Source of the DNA: CAHJXF01 sp038225855
GTDB taxonomy: Bacteria > Pseudomonadota > Gammaproteobacteria > Burkholderiales > Burkholderiaceae_D
Assembly (NCBI GenBank): GCA_038225855.1
Contig: JBBRQU010000004.1
Location: 62,001-126,000 of the forward strand
DNA length: 64,000 nucleotides
Direction of reading: 5' to 3'
In this document: piece after piece, positions 28,894 to 37,699 of the stretch
How positions within the stretch are numbered: position 1 is the stretch's first letter
Layout of the letters: the number at the start of each line of letters is the position of its first letter
The notes under the pieces: model-generated
Databases searched by the model: none
The model's input: only the letters and a program-made list of their open reading frames with translations
What the model was told of the DNA's origin: nothing
Position numbers and translations under genes: made by a program

Positions 28894-28925
28894 TTGACGG
28901 TTTGCAAGAAGGCGCGTGCTAAAAT
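28894..28925 (+). promoter_or_regulatory. Possible promoter for the two-component operon
   Basis: TTGACG at 28894 and TGCTAAAAT ending at 28925. The spacing to the TAAAAT hexamer is 20 bp, longer than ideal, so this may be weak or regulated. Confidence 0.3.
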
Positions 28926-28994
28926 CGACCGCTTGCGAGGCCGCCGGCTTGGCAAGCGAAATCTCCCCGCCAATACGGCCGCTTCAGCGAGTCC

Positions 28995-30518
28995 ATGCAC
29001 GATCGACCCGTTGGTACGTTGCGCATCCTCATCGTGGACGACCGGCTGACGGGCAAGGCAGCCTGGAGCAACGAGGCCGCGCGTCTGGACTCGCGCATCG
29101 AACTGCGCTACGTCACCAGCGCGGCGAGTCTTCAATCAGCCGTTCTCGAAGGCCGTTGGGCGGCCGTGCTGTGTCATCAGACGCCGGCCAGGCTGTCGCT
29201 CTCGGCGGTGCTTGCGATGACGCAAGTGCTCGATCCACCACCCGCGGTGCTGCTCTATCCGGAGCTTGGCACGGACCAGGAACATCGGGCGTGGCTCGCG
29301 GCTGCTCTTCGCGCCGGCACGGCCCGCGAGTGGCGAGCCGACGCCGACGCTTCGTTCGACGCGAGCCACTCCGGATCGAGAACTGATCCGTCGGTGGTCG
29401 GCTCGGTCGAAACCGTCAGCAGGAGCGACCCCGAAGCGATGCGCGCGCTACGCGACAGCGAAGAGCGCTTTCGCACGTTGACCGAAATCGCGCCGGTGGG
29501 AATCTTCCTGACCAATGCGGATCAGGAGTGCGTGTACAGCAACGGACGCTGGTCGGAGATCACCGGTCTCTCGGCTGACCAGGCGCGTGGCCTCGACTGG
29601 CGCATCTGTCTGCAGACCGACAGCGCGACCCTGCAGGCAACCGCCCTATTCGAGGCCGATCCCCTGATGCCGCTCGCGTTCGAGAGCCGCATCGAGCAGC
29701 CCGGCTCGCCGGCCACATGGGTGATCGGACAGATGCGTCCCTACCGCAGTGCGCAGGGCGAAATCATCGGTCACCTCGGCGTCATCACCGACATCACGGA
29801 TCGAAAGAATGCCGAGTTGGCGTTGCTGGAATCCGAGAAGCGTCTGCGGCAACTGTCCGCGCACATGGTGTCGGCCGAAGAACGTCAGCGCGCGTTGATC
29901 GCTCGCGAGATTCACGACGACATCGGCAGTTCGCTGACCGGCATGAAGATCGACGTGATGCGGCTCAAGGAGCTGACCGCAGGCAACGACGAGGCGCAGG
30001 AAAAGCTTGCGGCATTCAATCGGCTGCTGGACTCGGCCGCGGCGTCGAGCGTGCGCATCGCCAAGGCCTTGCGTCCGAGCATCCTCGACGATGGCATCGT
30101 GCCGGCCATCGAATGGCAATTGCGCGAGTTCGGTAAACGCATGGATATCGACACCGAGTTCACCGAGCCCGAACGCGAGCCCGCGCTGACGCCCGATCAA
30201 TCGATCGCGCTGTTCCGGGTCGTGCAGGAGGCGCTCAACAACGTCGCCAAGCATGCCCAGGCGCGGCACGTCGACGTGGTGCTGTTCACGCGCGCCGACG
30301 AGCTCACGCTCGAGATTCGCGACGACGGCAAGGGCCTGCCGGCCGCCCCGAGCGTTGCGCGCGGCGACGGCGTCGGGCGCCGCGTCGCGTTCGGCATCAC
30401 CGGCATGCGCGAGCGCATCCTCGCACTCGACGGCTGGATGGACGTGACGGGCGCGCCGGGCAAAGGGACGACCGTGATGGTCGGCATTCCGATCGGACCG
30501 ATGGGACGCGCGGCATGA
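28995..30518 (+). CDS. PAS sensor histidine kinase of the NarL/DegS type with degenerate receiver
   Basis: A 507-aa kinase predicted to be soluble. Residues 8-110 look like a receiver fold (ILIVDDRLTG) that lacks the phospho-accepting Asp: the position reads AVLCHQTPA. Next is a PAS domain (about 155-265, RFRTLTEIAPVGIFLTNADQECVYSNGRW), then HisKA_3 with His307 in LIAREIHDDIGSSLTG, then an HATPase domain (VVQEALNNVAKHA N-box, DDGKG, GITGMRERI). It overlaps the response-regulator gene downstream by ATGA, so the two form a pair. The signal is unknown. With no membrane helix it probably reads a cytoplasmic cue. Confidence 0.9.
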   Translation: MHDRPVGTLRILIVDDRLTGKAAWSNEAARLDSRIELRYVTSAASLQSAVLEGRWAAVLCHQTPARLSLSAVLAMTQVLDPPPAVLLYPELGTDQEHRAWLAAALRAGTAREWRADADASFDASHSGSRTDPSVVGSVETVSRSDPEAMRALRDSEERFRTLTEIAPVGIFLTNADQECVYSNGRWSEITGLSADQARGLDWRICLQTDSATLQATALFEADPLMPLAFESRIEQPGSPATWVIGQMRPYRSAQGEIIGHLGVITDITDRKNAELALLESEKRLRQLSAHMVSAEERQRALIAREIHDDIGSSLTGMKIDVMRLKELTAGNDEAQEKLAAFNRLLDSAAASSVRIAKALRPSILDDGIVPAIEWQLREFGKRMDIDTEFTEPEREPALTPDQSIALFRVVQEALNNVAKHAQARHVDVVLFTRADELTLEIRDDGKGLPAAPSVARGDGVGRRVAFGITGMRERILALDGWMDVTGAPGKGTTVMVGIPIGPMGRAA

Positions 30519-31159
30519 CGATCCGCGTCATCGTCGCCGACGATCATCCGATCCTGCGCGCGGGCCTCGTCTCGGTATTGGATGCATCGACCGATCTGCG
30601 CGTCGTTGCCGAAGCCGGCAACGGCGCGGAAGTCTTGCGCGCGATTCGCGAGGTCGCGTTCGACGTGCTGCTGCTCGACGTCTCGATGCCCGGCAAGAGC
30701 GGGCTCGATCTGCTGCGGCAGATTCGCAAGGACTATCCGCGGCTGCCGATCCTGATCGTGAGCTCGCATCCCGAAGACCAGTACGCGCTGCGCGCCATCA
30801 AGGCCGGCGCTTCCGGCTACCTCACCAAGATGAGCGCCCCCGCCGATCTCGTTACCGCGGTCCGCACCGTCTCGACCGGTCGCAAGTTCATCACGCCCGC
30901 GCTCGCCGAATTGCTGGCCGATCACGTCGAGCGGCCCGACCACGAGACGCCGCACGAAAGCCTGTCGGATCGCGAGTTCCAGACGCTCAAGATGATCGGC
31001 GCCGGACACTCGCTGACCGAGATCGCCGAAGTGCTCTGCATCTCGGTCAAGACCGTCAGCGTCTATCGCTCGCGCGTGCTCGAGAAGATGCACATGAAGA
31101 ACAATGTCGAACTCACGCGCTACGTGGTCGAGCACGGGTTGACGGACGGCGACGTGTAG
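30515..31159 (+). CDS. NarL/FixJ-family response regulator
   Basis: A 214-aa regulator: receiver with D9/D10, phospho-acceptor Asp55 in VLLLDVSMPGKSG, and Lys in YLTKMSAP. It ends in a LuxR-type DNA-binding domain (about 148-205, LSDREFQTLKMIGAGHSLTEIAEVLCISVKTVSVYRSRVLEKM). Paired with the kinase upstream through a 4-bp overlap. Targets are not known; the closest candidates are the FlgM-like gene just downstream and the nearby exporter. Confidence 0.94.
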   Translation: MTIRVIVADDHPILRAGLVSVLDASTDLRVVAEAGNGAEVLRAIREVAFDVLLLDVSMPGKSGLDLLRQIRKDYPRLPILIVSSHPEDQYALRAIKAGASGYLTKMSAPADLVTAVRTVSTGRKFITPALAELLADHVERPDHETPHESLSDREFQTLKMIGAGHSLTEIAEVLCISVKTVSVYRSRVLEKMHMKNNVELTRYVVEHGLTDGDV

Positions 31160-31254
31160 TGGACGCTGTCGTTCATGGCTTCGCTTCAGTATCGACGCGC
31201 ACTGCCGATAAGCAGGGAAAGCGAAACCGCATCGGCGGCACTGAATCACCCGAC

Positions 31255-31563
31255 ATGACCAAGACGAAGAACGACAACGATACCCGCCGTGTCCCGATCG
31301 AGAGCGACCGCAGCGAGGTCGTGCAGCCGATCGACCCAACCCGATCGATACGCCCGCTTTCATTCACGACATCCGATTGGTCGATGCTTCGTGGAACGCC
31401 GCACGGTCAACGCACCGCGCCGGGCCGGCTCATCCCGCCATTCGACGCCGAGCGGGTCGAAGCGATCCAGGCCGCGATCGACGCCGGCCGCTACCACCCC
31501 CACCCCGATGTGATCGCGGACAAGCTCATCGAGAACGTCGACGAGCTTCTTTCACGCAAGTAG
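31255..31563 (+). CDS. flgM: FlgM-like anti-sigma-28 factor
   Basis: A 102-aa protein with a disordered, charged N-terminus. The FlgM-type C-terminal helix region is ERVEAIQAAIDAGRYHPHPD, then VIADKLIENVDELLSRK, the part that binds sigma-28. It faces the fliA gene, whose stop is 110 bp away, which supports the call. The start is uncertain: ATG 31255 gives a normal FlgM length. A GTG at 31159 overlaps the regulator's stop (TAGTG) and would add 32 residues but allow translational coupling to the two-component genes. No flagellar structural genes lie nearby. Confidence 0.75.
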   Translation: MTKTKNDNDTRRVPIESDRSEVVQPIDPTRSIRPLSFTTSDWSMLRGTPHGQRTAPGRLIPPFDAERVEAIQAAIDAGRYHPHPDVIADKLIENVDELLSRK

Positions 31564-31673
31564 GGATTTTTCGCAGGCTCGGTCGAGCGCAGCGTAACTC
31601 TGCAATTCGACGCGCCTTTTCGAGACGGTCGCGCCTCGAACAACGATCGCGTGGAAGGCGGCGATCGAACTCG

Positions 31674-32582
31674 TCAGCAGATCGCGGCTGCAGGAGCAGC
31701 GCGACGCCTGGTCTTCGCGGATTTCTTTCCGCTGCTTGCGCCCCAGTCCTTGAGGCCCACGCGCAGACGTGCGACGGCTTGGCTGTGCATCTGGCAAATG
31801 CGCGATTCGGTCACGCCGAATACGGCGGCGATTTCGCGGAAGTTGAGTTCTTCTTCGTAGTAGAGACTCATCATCGTCTTCTCGCGTTCGGGAAGCGATG
31901 CGATCTGTTCGATCAGCGTCTCCCGAAAGCGCTTGTCGACCAATTGTGCGGAAGGCTCTTCACGCTCGTCGGGCAGATTGCGCTCGAAGAACGATTCGTC
32001 GTCGTCGCCGTGCAGTTCATCGATGTGGACCAGCTGGCATCCGCGCGCGTCGCTCAAAAGCTGCTGATATTGGGCCAGCGGAATGTTCATTTCGAGCGCG
32101 ACTTCGGACTCGGTGGCCGCGCGACGCTTGCGCTGCTGCACCTTCTGGATCGCGCTGTCGATTTCGCGCTGCGACTTGCGCGCCGAACGCGGCATCCAGT
32201 CGGCTTCGCGCAGTTCGTCGAGCATGGCGCCGCGTATGCGCTGCGCGGCGAAGGTCTCGAAGCGAATTCCTTCGTCGGCGTCGAAACGCGTCGCCGCGTC
32301 GAGCAGGCCGATCATGCCGGCCTGAATCAGGTCGTCGACCTGGACGCTCGACGGCAGGCGCGCCGCCATGTGATGCGCGATGCGCTTGACCAGCGGCGCA
32401 TGCTTGCGAACCACGGCATCGGCGCTGGTCGCGGCTTCGCGCGGCGGGGTTGCCAAGGGACGTTCGAGCGGACGTTCGCGCGTCACGAATCCCGCCTCGT
32501 CATCGACGGTCGCGGAATGCGCGAACATCAACGATTGCAGGTGAACATCACGCACTTGCGGCAGCAGGCTTTCGACTCTCAT
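31674..32582 (-). CDS. fliA: FliA-type RNA polymerase sigma factor (sigma-28)
   Basis: A 302-aa sigma70-family factor of the FliA/WhiG group. Region 2 is VRKHAPLVKRIAHHMAARLP...VDDLIQAGMIGLLDA...FETFAAQRIRGAMLDELR; region 3 is MPRSARKSQREIDSAIQKV. Region 4 contains EIAAVFGVTESRICQMHSQAVARLR. It has about 55 extra N-terminal residues before region 2 and a basic tail. The ATG at 32582 has GGAG six bases upstream; a start at 32708 is rejected. Convergent with the FlgM-like gene. It normally drives late flagellar/chemotaxis genes. Confidence 0.92.
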   Translation of the reverse strand: MRVESLLPQVRDVHLQSLMFAHSATVDDEAGFVTRERPLERPLATPPREAATSADAVVRKHAPLVKRIAHHMAARLPSSVQVDDLIQAGMIGLLDAATRFDADEGIRFETFAAQRIRGAMLDELREADWMPRSARKSQREIDSAIQKVQQRKRRAATESEVALEMNIPLAQYQQLLSDARGCQLVHIDELHGDDDESFFERNLPDEREEPSAQLVDKRFRETLIEQIASLPEREKTMMSLYYEEELNFREIAAVFGVTESRICQMHSQAVARLRVGLKDWGASSGKKSAKTRRRAAPAAAIC

Positions 32583-33016
32583 CGCGTTCTCCGTGAACTC
32601 GGACCAATGGACGCAAGTGTGAAGATCGCGAGACAGGCGCAACAGTGGCGGATCGCCACGCGTGAAGCGGGCGCAGCGCATGGCGCCGCGTCGGAAAATT
32701 TCCGACACGATCGAAGAAATCCGTTACCCATCAACGGTTGAAGGCGAACACGCGGGTCGTGGCGACGATCCGCTTGCCGTCGCCGCCCGTCGCCCGTTCG
32801 CAAATTCGCGTTGCAGCCGGCGCGCCTGAACCGCTTTGTTGCGGGCTGACGACGGGCCGCACTCCCGCGTTCCCGCCGCAGCGATGCCCTCGGATACCAT
32901 TCGGCCTTCGATCGTGTCCGCAAATGGACGCGATACCGAAGAGATCGACGAGATGCTTCAGATTCAAACCAACGTCGACGCAACTCGCGCGTATCAACGC
33001 CCACGCATCACCCCCC
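32583..33016. other. Divergent intergenic region between fliA and the HlyD gene
   Basis: 434 bp. No stand-alone gene with its own stop can be supported on either strand, and I see no clear promoter or terminator. A frame on the plus strand beginning near 32884 (with MLQIQTNVDATRAYQ at 32954) reads protein-like for about 40 codons but runs on into hlyD out of frame. Confidence 0.5.
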
Positions 33017-34306
33017 ATGCCCCGTTCGCTGTTCCGCAAAGAAGCCATCGACGCGCAACGCCAGAAATTTCTCGGCGAAGCGAGCGTCTCGCAACCCGTC
33101 AAGCTGTGGGTCTATACCGTGATGGCAATCGCGATCGCGGCGATCGTGATCGCGGTGGCGGTGTGGGGTCAGTACACGCGTCGCGAGCGCGTGCAGGGAT
33201 ATCTGGCCAGTGCGGTCGGCGCCGCCCTGGTGCGCATGCCCGATGCCGGCGTGGTCTCCGACCTGATGGTCAAGGAAGGCGACGTCGTCGCGGCCGGCGC
33301 GCCGCTCGCGCGCTTGACGATCGATCGTTCCGGCGTCAACGACGCGAGCGGCAACGAGGCGGTGCTGCGCGAACTGTCCACCCGCAAGGACCTGCTCGAT
33401 CAGGAAGGCGTGCAGGCCGCAGGCCTCGGGCTTCAACAGGTCGATCAATTGAAGAAGCGCATCGCCCATCTCGCCGAAGAAATCCGCCAGGTCGATACCG
33501 AGATCAGGCTGCAAACCGAACGCCTCGAATCGGCGCGCAGTATCGCCAGGAAATGGAAGGAGCTCGAAGGCCAGAAGTTCGTGTCGGAAATCCTGGTCCA
33601 GCAAAAGCAGGACGAAGCGAAGGATCAGGAGATCAAGGTGCAGACCCTGAGGCGACAGCGCGCGTCGTTCGAAAAGGATCTCTCGGCGACACGCTCCGAA
33701 ATTCCTTCGGCCGAATTGCGCAGCCGCTCGCAGGTCGAGCAGATCAGCCGCCAGGCCAGCGAAGTCAGCCAGAACATCGCCGAACAAGGCGTCAAGCGCG
33801 AGCAGGACGTCAAGCGCGACATGATCGTCAGCGCGCCGATCGCCGGGACCATCACCAACATCGGTCCGGCGCGCGGGCAGACGGTCGCCGCCGACACGCC
33901 GCTTGCGACGCTGCTGCCCAAGGACAGTCCGCTGCACGCGGAGCTGCTCGTGCCCACGCGCGCGATCGGCTTCGTGCACGCGGGACAAGCGGTGATGGTG
34001 CGCTACGAAGCCTTCCCTTACGAGCGCTTCGGCCAGTACGCGGGTACGGTCGAGAACGTCGGCAAGACCATCTGGACGCAAGGTGAATCGGTCGGTCCGC
34101 TGGCGGTCCGCGAGCCGGTGTATCGCATCGTCGTCAAGCTCGAGCGTCAGAACATCACGGCCGGCAGCGACGAGTTTCCGCTGCGCGCGGGCATGGTGGT
34201 TTCCGCCGATCTGCTGATGGAAAAACGCACGCTGCTCGAGTGGCTCTTTCAACCCGTCCTGCAGTTGCGCGAGCGCGTGCGGTCCAACCCAAACACGCCT
34301 TCATGA
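33017..34306 (+). CDS. HlyD-family periplasmic adaptor of a type I secretion exporter
   Basis: Membrane-fusion protein (429 aa) linking an inner-membrane ABC exporter to an outer-membrane channel. It has a short cytoplasmic N-terminus, one membrane helix (about 33-53, AIAIAAIVIAVAVWGQY), then a split lipoyl domain. A long coiled coil (about 115-255, LKKRIAHLAEEIRQVDTEI...) and a barrel region with APIAGTITNIGPARGQTV follow. The ATG at 33017 is chosen because it begins the conserved part. The stop overlaps the ABC transporter start (ATGA, 34303-34306). No TolC-like gene is in the window. Confidence 0.92.
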   Translation: MPRSLFRKEAIDAQRQKFLGEASVSQPVKLWVYTVMAIAIAAIVIAVAVWGQYTRRERVQGYLASAVGAALVRMPDAGVVSDLMVKEGDVVAAGAPLARLTIDRSGVNDASGNEAVLRELSTRKDLLDQEGVQAAGLGLQQVDQLKKRIAHLAEEIRQVDTEIRLQTERLESARSIARKWKELEGQKFVSEILVQQKQDEAKDQEIKVQTLRRQRASFEKDLSATRSEIPSAELRSRSQVEQISRQASEVSQNIAEQGVKREQDVKRDMIVSAPIAGTITNIGPARGQTVAADTPLATLLPKDSPLHAELLVPTRAIGFVHAGQAVMVRYEAFPYERFGQYAGTVENVGKTIWTQGESVGPLAVREPVYRIVVKLERQNITAGSDEFPLRAGMVVSADLLMEKRTLLEWLFQPVLQLRERVRSNPNTPS

Positions 34307-36378
34307 TCTTCGGCCGTCGCATCCCCGTCATCCTCCAGTCCGAAGCGCCCGAGTGCGGCATCGCATGCGTCGCGATGATCGCGACCTATCACGGCTTCAT
34401 GACCGATCTGGTCGCGATGCGCCAGCGCATGAGCGTATCGATGAAGGGCACGACGCTGAAGACGATCGCGCAGATCGCCGAGACCATGAAGATGTCCGCG
34501 CGCGGCGTACAGGTCTCGCTCGACGCGCTCGACCGCGTCAAGCTGCCCGCGATCCTGCACTGGGACATGAATCACTTCGTGGTGCTGACCAAGGTCGCGG
34601 GCACGGGCGACCGGCAGAAGATCACGGTCCACGATCCGGCTCGCGGCAAGCGCGTGCTCAACCGCAGCGACACGTCGCGCCACTTCACCGGCGTCGCGAT
34701 GGAGATGCTGCCCACGCCGGGCTTTCGCAAGGTCGAGGAGCGCGAGCGCATCAGTTCGTGGCAGCTCTTGTCCGCGGCATCGGGCTACAAGTCCACGCTC
34801 GCGCAAATTTTTCTTCTGTCGCTCGCGCTCGAAGTCTTCGCGATCGCGAGCCCGTTCTTCTTGCAGCTTGTGATCGATCGCGTGCTGGTGGGCCGCGATC
34901 TCGATTTCCTCACGGTGCTCGGCGTCGCGTTCGGTGTGCTGGTCGTGATCCAGGCGATGGTGACCGCGTTGCGTGCGTGGGTCGGCGTTTACCTGTCCAC
35001 CCAGATCAACATGAGCATGCTGGCCGATCTGTTCGCGCAGTTGATCCGCCTGCCGCTCGCGTGGTTCGAGAAACGCAACATCGGCGACATCCTGTCGCGC
35101 TTTCGCAGCATCGATGCGATTCAGCGCACGCTCACGACGACCTTCGTCGAAGCGATCGTCGATGGCTTGATGGTCGCACTCACGCTCGGCGTGATGTTCT
35201 TCTACAGCACGACGCTGACCTCGGTCGTGATCGGCGCAGCCGCGCTCTACGGACTCACGCGCTGGCTGTTCTATTACCCGCAACGCCGCGCCACCGATGA
35301 ACAGCTTGGGCACGAAGCAAAATCGGGTTCGCATTTCATCGAGACCTTGCGCGGCATGATGGCGATCAAGCTGAACATGCGCGAGCAGGAGCGACGCTCG
35401 GGCTATCAGAACCTGGTCGTCGATCACGTCAACGCGGGCGTTCGCGTGCAGCAGATCGCGATCGTGCATCGCGCCGCCAACGGCCTCATCTTCGGCATCG
35501 AGAACGTCGCGGTGATCTGGCTCGGCGCCTATGCGGTGATGGCCGGGCAGCTCACCGTCGGCATGCTGTTTGCGTTCCTCACGTTCAAGCTCTTGTTCCT
35601 GACGCGCATCAACAACCTGATCGACAAGGTGATCGAGTTCCGCATGCTCGATCTGCATGCCGAACGCATTGCCGACATCGCATTGACCGAGCCCGAAGCG
35701 GTGTCCGCGCAACGCGGGACCAATCGCGACGTGCCGCTCACCATCAGCACCGAGAACGTCGGCTATTCGTACGGCAGCGAAGGCTTCGTGTTTCGCAACA
35801 TCAACCTGCACATGCGCATGGGCGAAACGGTCGCGATCGTCGGTCCTTCAGGGTGCGGCAAGACGACCTTGATCAAGGTGCTGGTCGGTTTGTTGCCACC
35901 GTCCGAAGGCACGCTGTTCGTGGGCGGACACGACTTGAAGGAACTCGATCTGGGCAGCTATCGCAGCCGCATCGGCGTCGTGATGCAGGACGATCAACTC
36001 TTCATCGGCACGGTCGAAGACAACATCAGCTTCTTCGATCCCACGCACGATGCCGCGCGTGCGCGCGAATGCGCGCGCGTTGCCGGACTCGACATCGACA
36101 TCATGGCGATGCCGATGCAATACAACACCATCGTCGGCAGCCTCGGCGTCGCGCTTTCGGGCGGGCAGAAGCAACGGCTCCTGCTCGCGCGCGCGCTCTA
36201 TCGGCAACCCGAAATCCTGTTTCTCGACGAAGCCTTCGACCAGCTCGACCTCGAGCGCGAGTACGAGATCACCGATCGCCTCGTCGCGCTCGGACTCGGC
36301 GTGCTGATCGTCAGCCATCGGCCCGACACGGTGCGCCGCGTCGACCGGGTCATCACGATCGCGCCGATCGCGCATTGA
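34303..36378 (+). CDS. ABC exporter with active-type C39 peptidase domain (bacteriocin/RTX type)
   Basis: A 691-aa fused exporter. Residues 1-135 are a C39 peptidase with an intact triad: Cys18 (QSEAPECGIACVAMIA), His91 (WDMNHFVVL) and Asp111 (TVHDPARGK). It should therefore cut double-glycine leaders, unlike the inactive HlyB-type domain. The membrane domain spans about 155-440. The NBD has Walker A GPSGCGKTT, signature LSGGQKQR, Walker B EILFLDEAFDQLD and switch His in VSHRPD. It overlaps the HlyD gene by 4 bp. No double-glycine cargo gene is visible nearby, so the substrate is unknown. Confidence 0.94.
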   Translation: MIFGRRIPVILQSEAPECGIACVAMIATYHGFMTDLVAMRQRMSVSMKGTTLKTIAQIAETMKMSARGVQVSLDALDRVKLPAILHWDMNHFVVLTKVAGTGDRQKITVHDPARGKRVLNRSDTSRHFTGVAMEMLPTPGFRKVEERERISSWQLLSAASGYKSTLAQIFLLSLALEVFAIASPFFLQLVIDRVLVGRDLDFLTVLGVAFGVLVVIQAMVTALRAWVGVYLSTQINMSMLADLFAQLIRLPLAWFEKRNIGDILSRFRSIDAIQRTLTTTFVEAIVDGLMVALTLGVMFFYSTTLTSVVIGAAALYGLTRWLFYYPQRRATDEQLGHEAKSGSHFIETLRGMMAIKLNMREQERRSGYQNLVVDHVNAGVRVQQIAIVHRAANGLIFGIENVAVIWLGAYAVMAGQLTVGMLFAFLTFKLLFLTRINNLIDKVIEFRMLDLHAERIADIALTEPEAVSAQRGTNRDVPLTISTENVGYSYGSEGFVFRNINLHMRMGETVAIVGPSGCGKTTLIKVLVGLLPPSEGTLFVGGHDLKELDLGSYRSRIGVVMQDDQLFIGTVEDNISFFDPTHDAARARECARVAGLDIDIMAMPMQYNTIVGSLGVALSGGQKQRLLLARALYRQPEILFLDEAFDQLDLEREYEITDRLVALGLGVLIVSHRPDTVRRVDRVITIAPIAH

Positions 36379-36395
36379 GAAGCCGGCTCGGGATA

Positions 36396-37592
36396 TCAGC
36401 CGAGTCCACGCGCGAGATCGTTCTGAAGATCGCGGACGTTCTCGAGCCCCACCGCCACGCGCACCAACCCTTCGCCGATGCCGGCGGCCGCGCGCGCTTC
36501 GGGCGTGATGCGGCCGTGCGTGGTGGTCGCGGGATGCGTGATGGTGCTGCGCGTGTCGCCGAGGTTGGCGGTGATCGAGATGAGTTGACAGCCATCGACG
36601 ACGCGCCATGCGGCTTGCCGCAGGCTCTCGGGCGTCGAGGCAGCGTCGCCCTTCACTTCAAAGCTCACAACCGCGCCGCCCGCGCTCTGCTGCCTCTTCA
36701 CGAGCTCGGCCTGCGGGTGGCTCGCGAGCCCAGGGTAATAGACGCGCCCGACTCGCGGATGCGCTTCGAGCCACCGGGCGAGCGCAAGCGAATTGGCCGA
36801 TTGCTTTTCCATCCGCAACGACAAGGTCTCGAGTCCCTTCAGCAGCACCCACGCGTTGAACGGGGACATCGAAGGTCCCGTGGTCCGCAACACGGGCGCG
36901 AGCTTGTCGGCAATCAGCGTCGCGCCGCCGAGGATGGCCCCGCCCATCACGCGGCCCTGCCCGTCGAGGAACTTGGTGGCAGAGTGAATCACGATGTCGG
37001 CGCCAAGTTCGAACGGCCTCTGAAGCGCCGGTGTGCAGAAGCAGTTATCGACGACCAGCAACGCGCCGCGTGCGGATGCGACGGCTTTCAACGCGGCGAT
37101 GTCGGCGATCTCGGCGGTCGGGTTCGACGGGGTCTCGACGAACACCAGCCGCGTGCTATCGCGCATGGCGCGCGCGCACGCCTCCGGATCGGTGGCATCG
37201 ACATAAGTGGTCTCGACCCCGAAGCGCGCGAGGATGGTGTTGAACAGTTGCAGCGTCGCGCCGAAGATGCTTCGCGACGCGACGATGTGGTCGCCCGCGT
37301 TCACGAGACCGAGGCAACAAGTGAAGATCGCGCTCATGCCCGACGAGGTCGCGAGACACGCTTCTGCGCCTTCGAGCGCTGCGAGTCGATCCTGAAACAT
37401 CGCAACGGTGGGATTCGAGAAACGCGAATAGACGAAGTGCTGCCCGCTGTTGGCGAACCGGTCGGCCGCCTGCGCCGCGCTGTCGAACACGAAGCTCGAC
37501 GTGAGAAAGAGCGCCTCGGCATGTTCGCCGAAGCCGGTACGCCGCGTTCCCGCGCGCACCGCGCGCGTGTCGAAATCCCATTCTTCATTCAT
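36396..37592 (-). CDS. metZ: O-succinylhomoserine sulfhydrylase
   Basis: Cys/Met-metabolism PLP enzyme (398 aa) making homocysteine from O-succinylhomoserine and sulfide. Visible are YSRFSNPTVAMFQDRLAALEGAE, the cofactor loop SSGMSAIF, VVDNCFCTPALQRPFELGADIVIHSATKFLDGQ with the Schiff-base Lys in SATKF, and TTHGRITPEARAAAGI. Sequence and the purF neighbourhood favour MetZ over MetB. The start is uncertain among several clustered ATGs; 37592 (NEEWDFDTRAVRAG) starts the conserved part. An intrinsic terminator lies 30 bp upstream on its own strand (37622-37660). Confidence 0.92.
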   Translation of the reverse strand: MNEEWDFDTRAVRAGTRRTGFGEHAEALFLTSSFVFDSAAQAADRFANSGQHFVYSRFSNPTVAMFQDRLAALEGAEACLATSSGMSAIFTCCLGLVNAGDHIVASRSIFGATLQLFNTILARFGVETTYVDATDPEACARAMRDSTRLVFVETPSNPTAEIADIAALKAVASARGALLVVDNCFCTPALQRPFELGADIVIHSATKFLDGQGRVMGGAILGGATLIADKLAPVLRTTGPSMSPFNAWVLLKGLETLSLRMEKQSANSLALARWLEAHPRVGRVYYPGLASHPQAELVKRQQSAGGAVVSFEVKGDAASTPESLRQAAWRVVDGCQLISITANLGDTRSTITHPATTTHGRITPEARAAAGIGEGLVRVAVGLENVRDLQNDLARGLG

Positions 37593-37621
37593 CGTCGTTG
37601 TCATTGTCGTCACCGTCGTCG

Positions 37622-37660
37622 CCAAAAAACAAAACCCGCTTCAGCAAAACCGAAGCGGGT
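37622..37660 (-). terminator. Minus-strand intrinsic terminator just upstream of metZ
   Basis: On the minus strand: ACCCGCTTCGG, a loop, then CTGAAGCGGGT followed by TTTGTTTTTT. A strong stem with a T-rich tail. It ends about 30 bp before metZ on the same strand, so it is either the end of a short upstream transcript or an attenuator in the metZ leader. Confidence 0.8.
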
Positions 37661-37699
37661 GGCGTCGACGACCCATGAAACGCGCGACGAAAACTCACT

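Noticed and set aside
32738..33016. 93-residue N-terminal extension of HlyD
   Set aside because: Residues before MPRSLFRKEAID are Arg/Pro-rich and unlike HlyD; the conserved adaptor starts at 33017.
36384..36409. Inverted repeat CTCGG...CCGAG between the ABC exporter and metZ as a terminator
   Set aside because: The stem is short and has no T-run on either strand.
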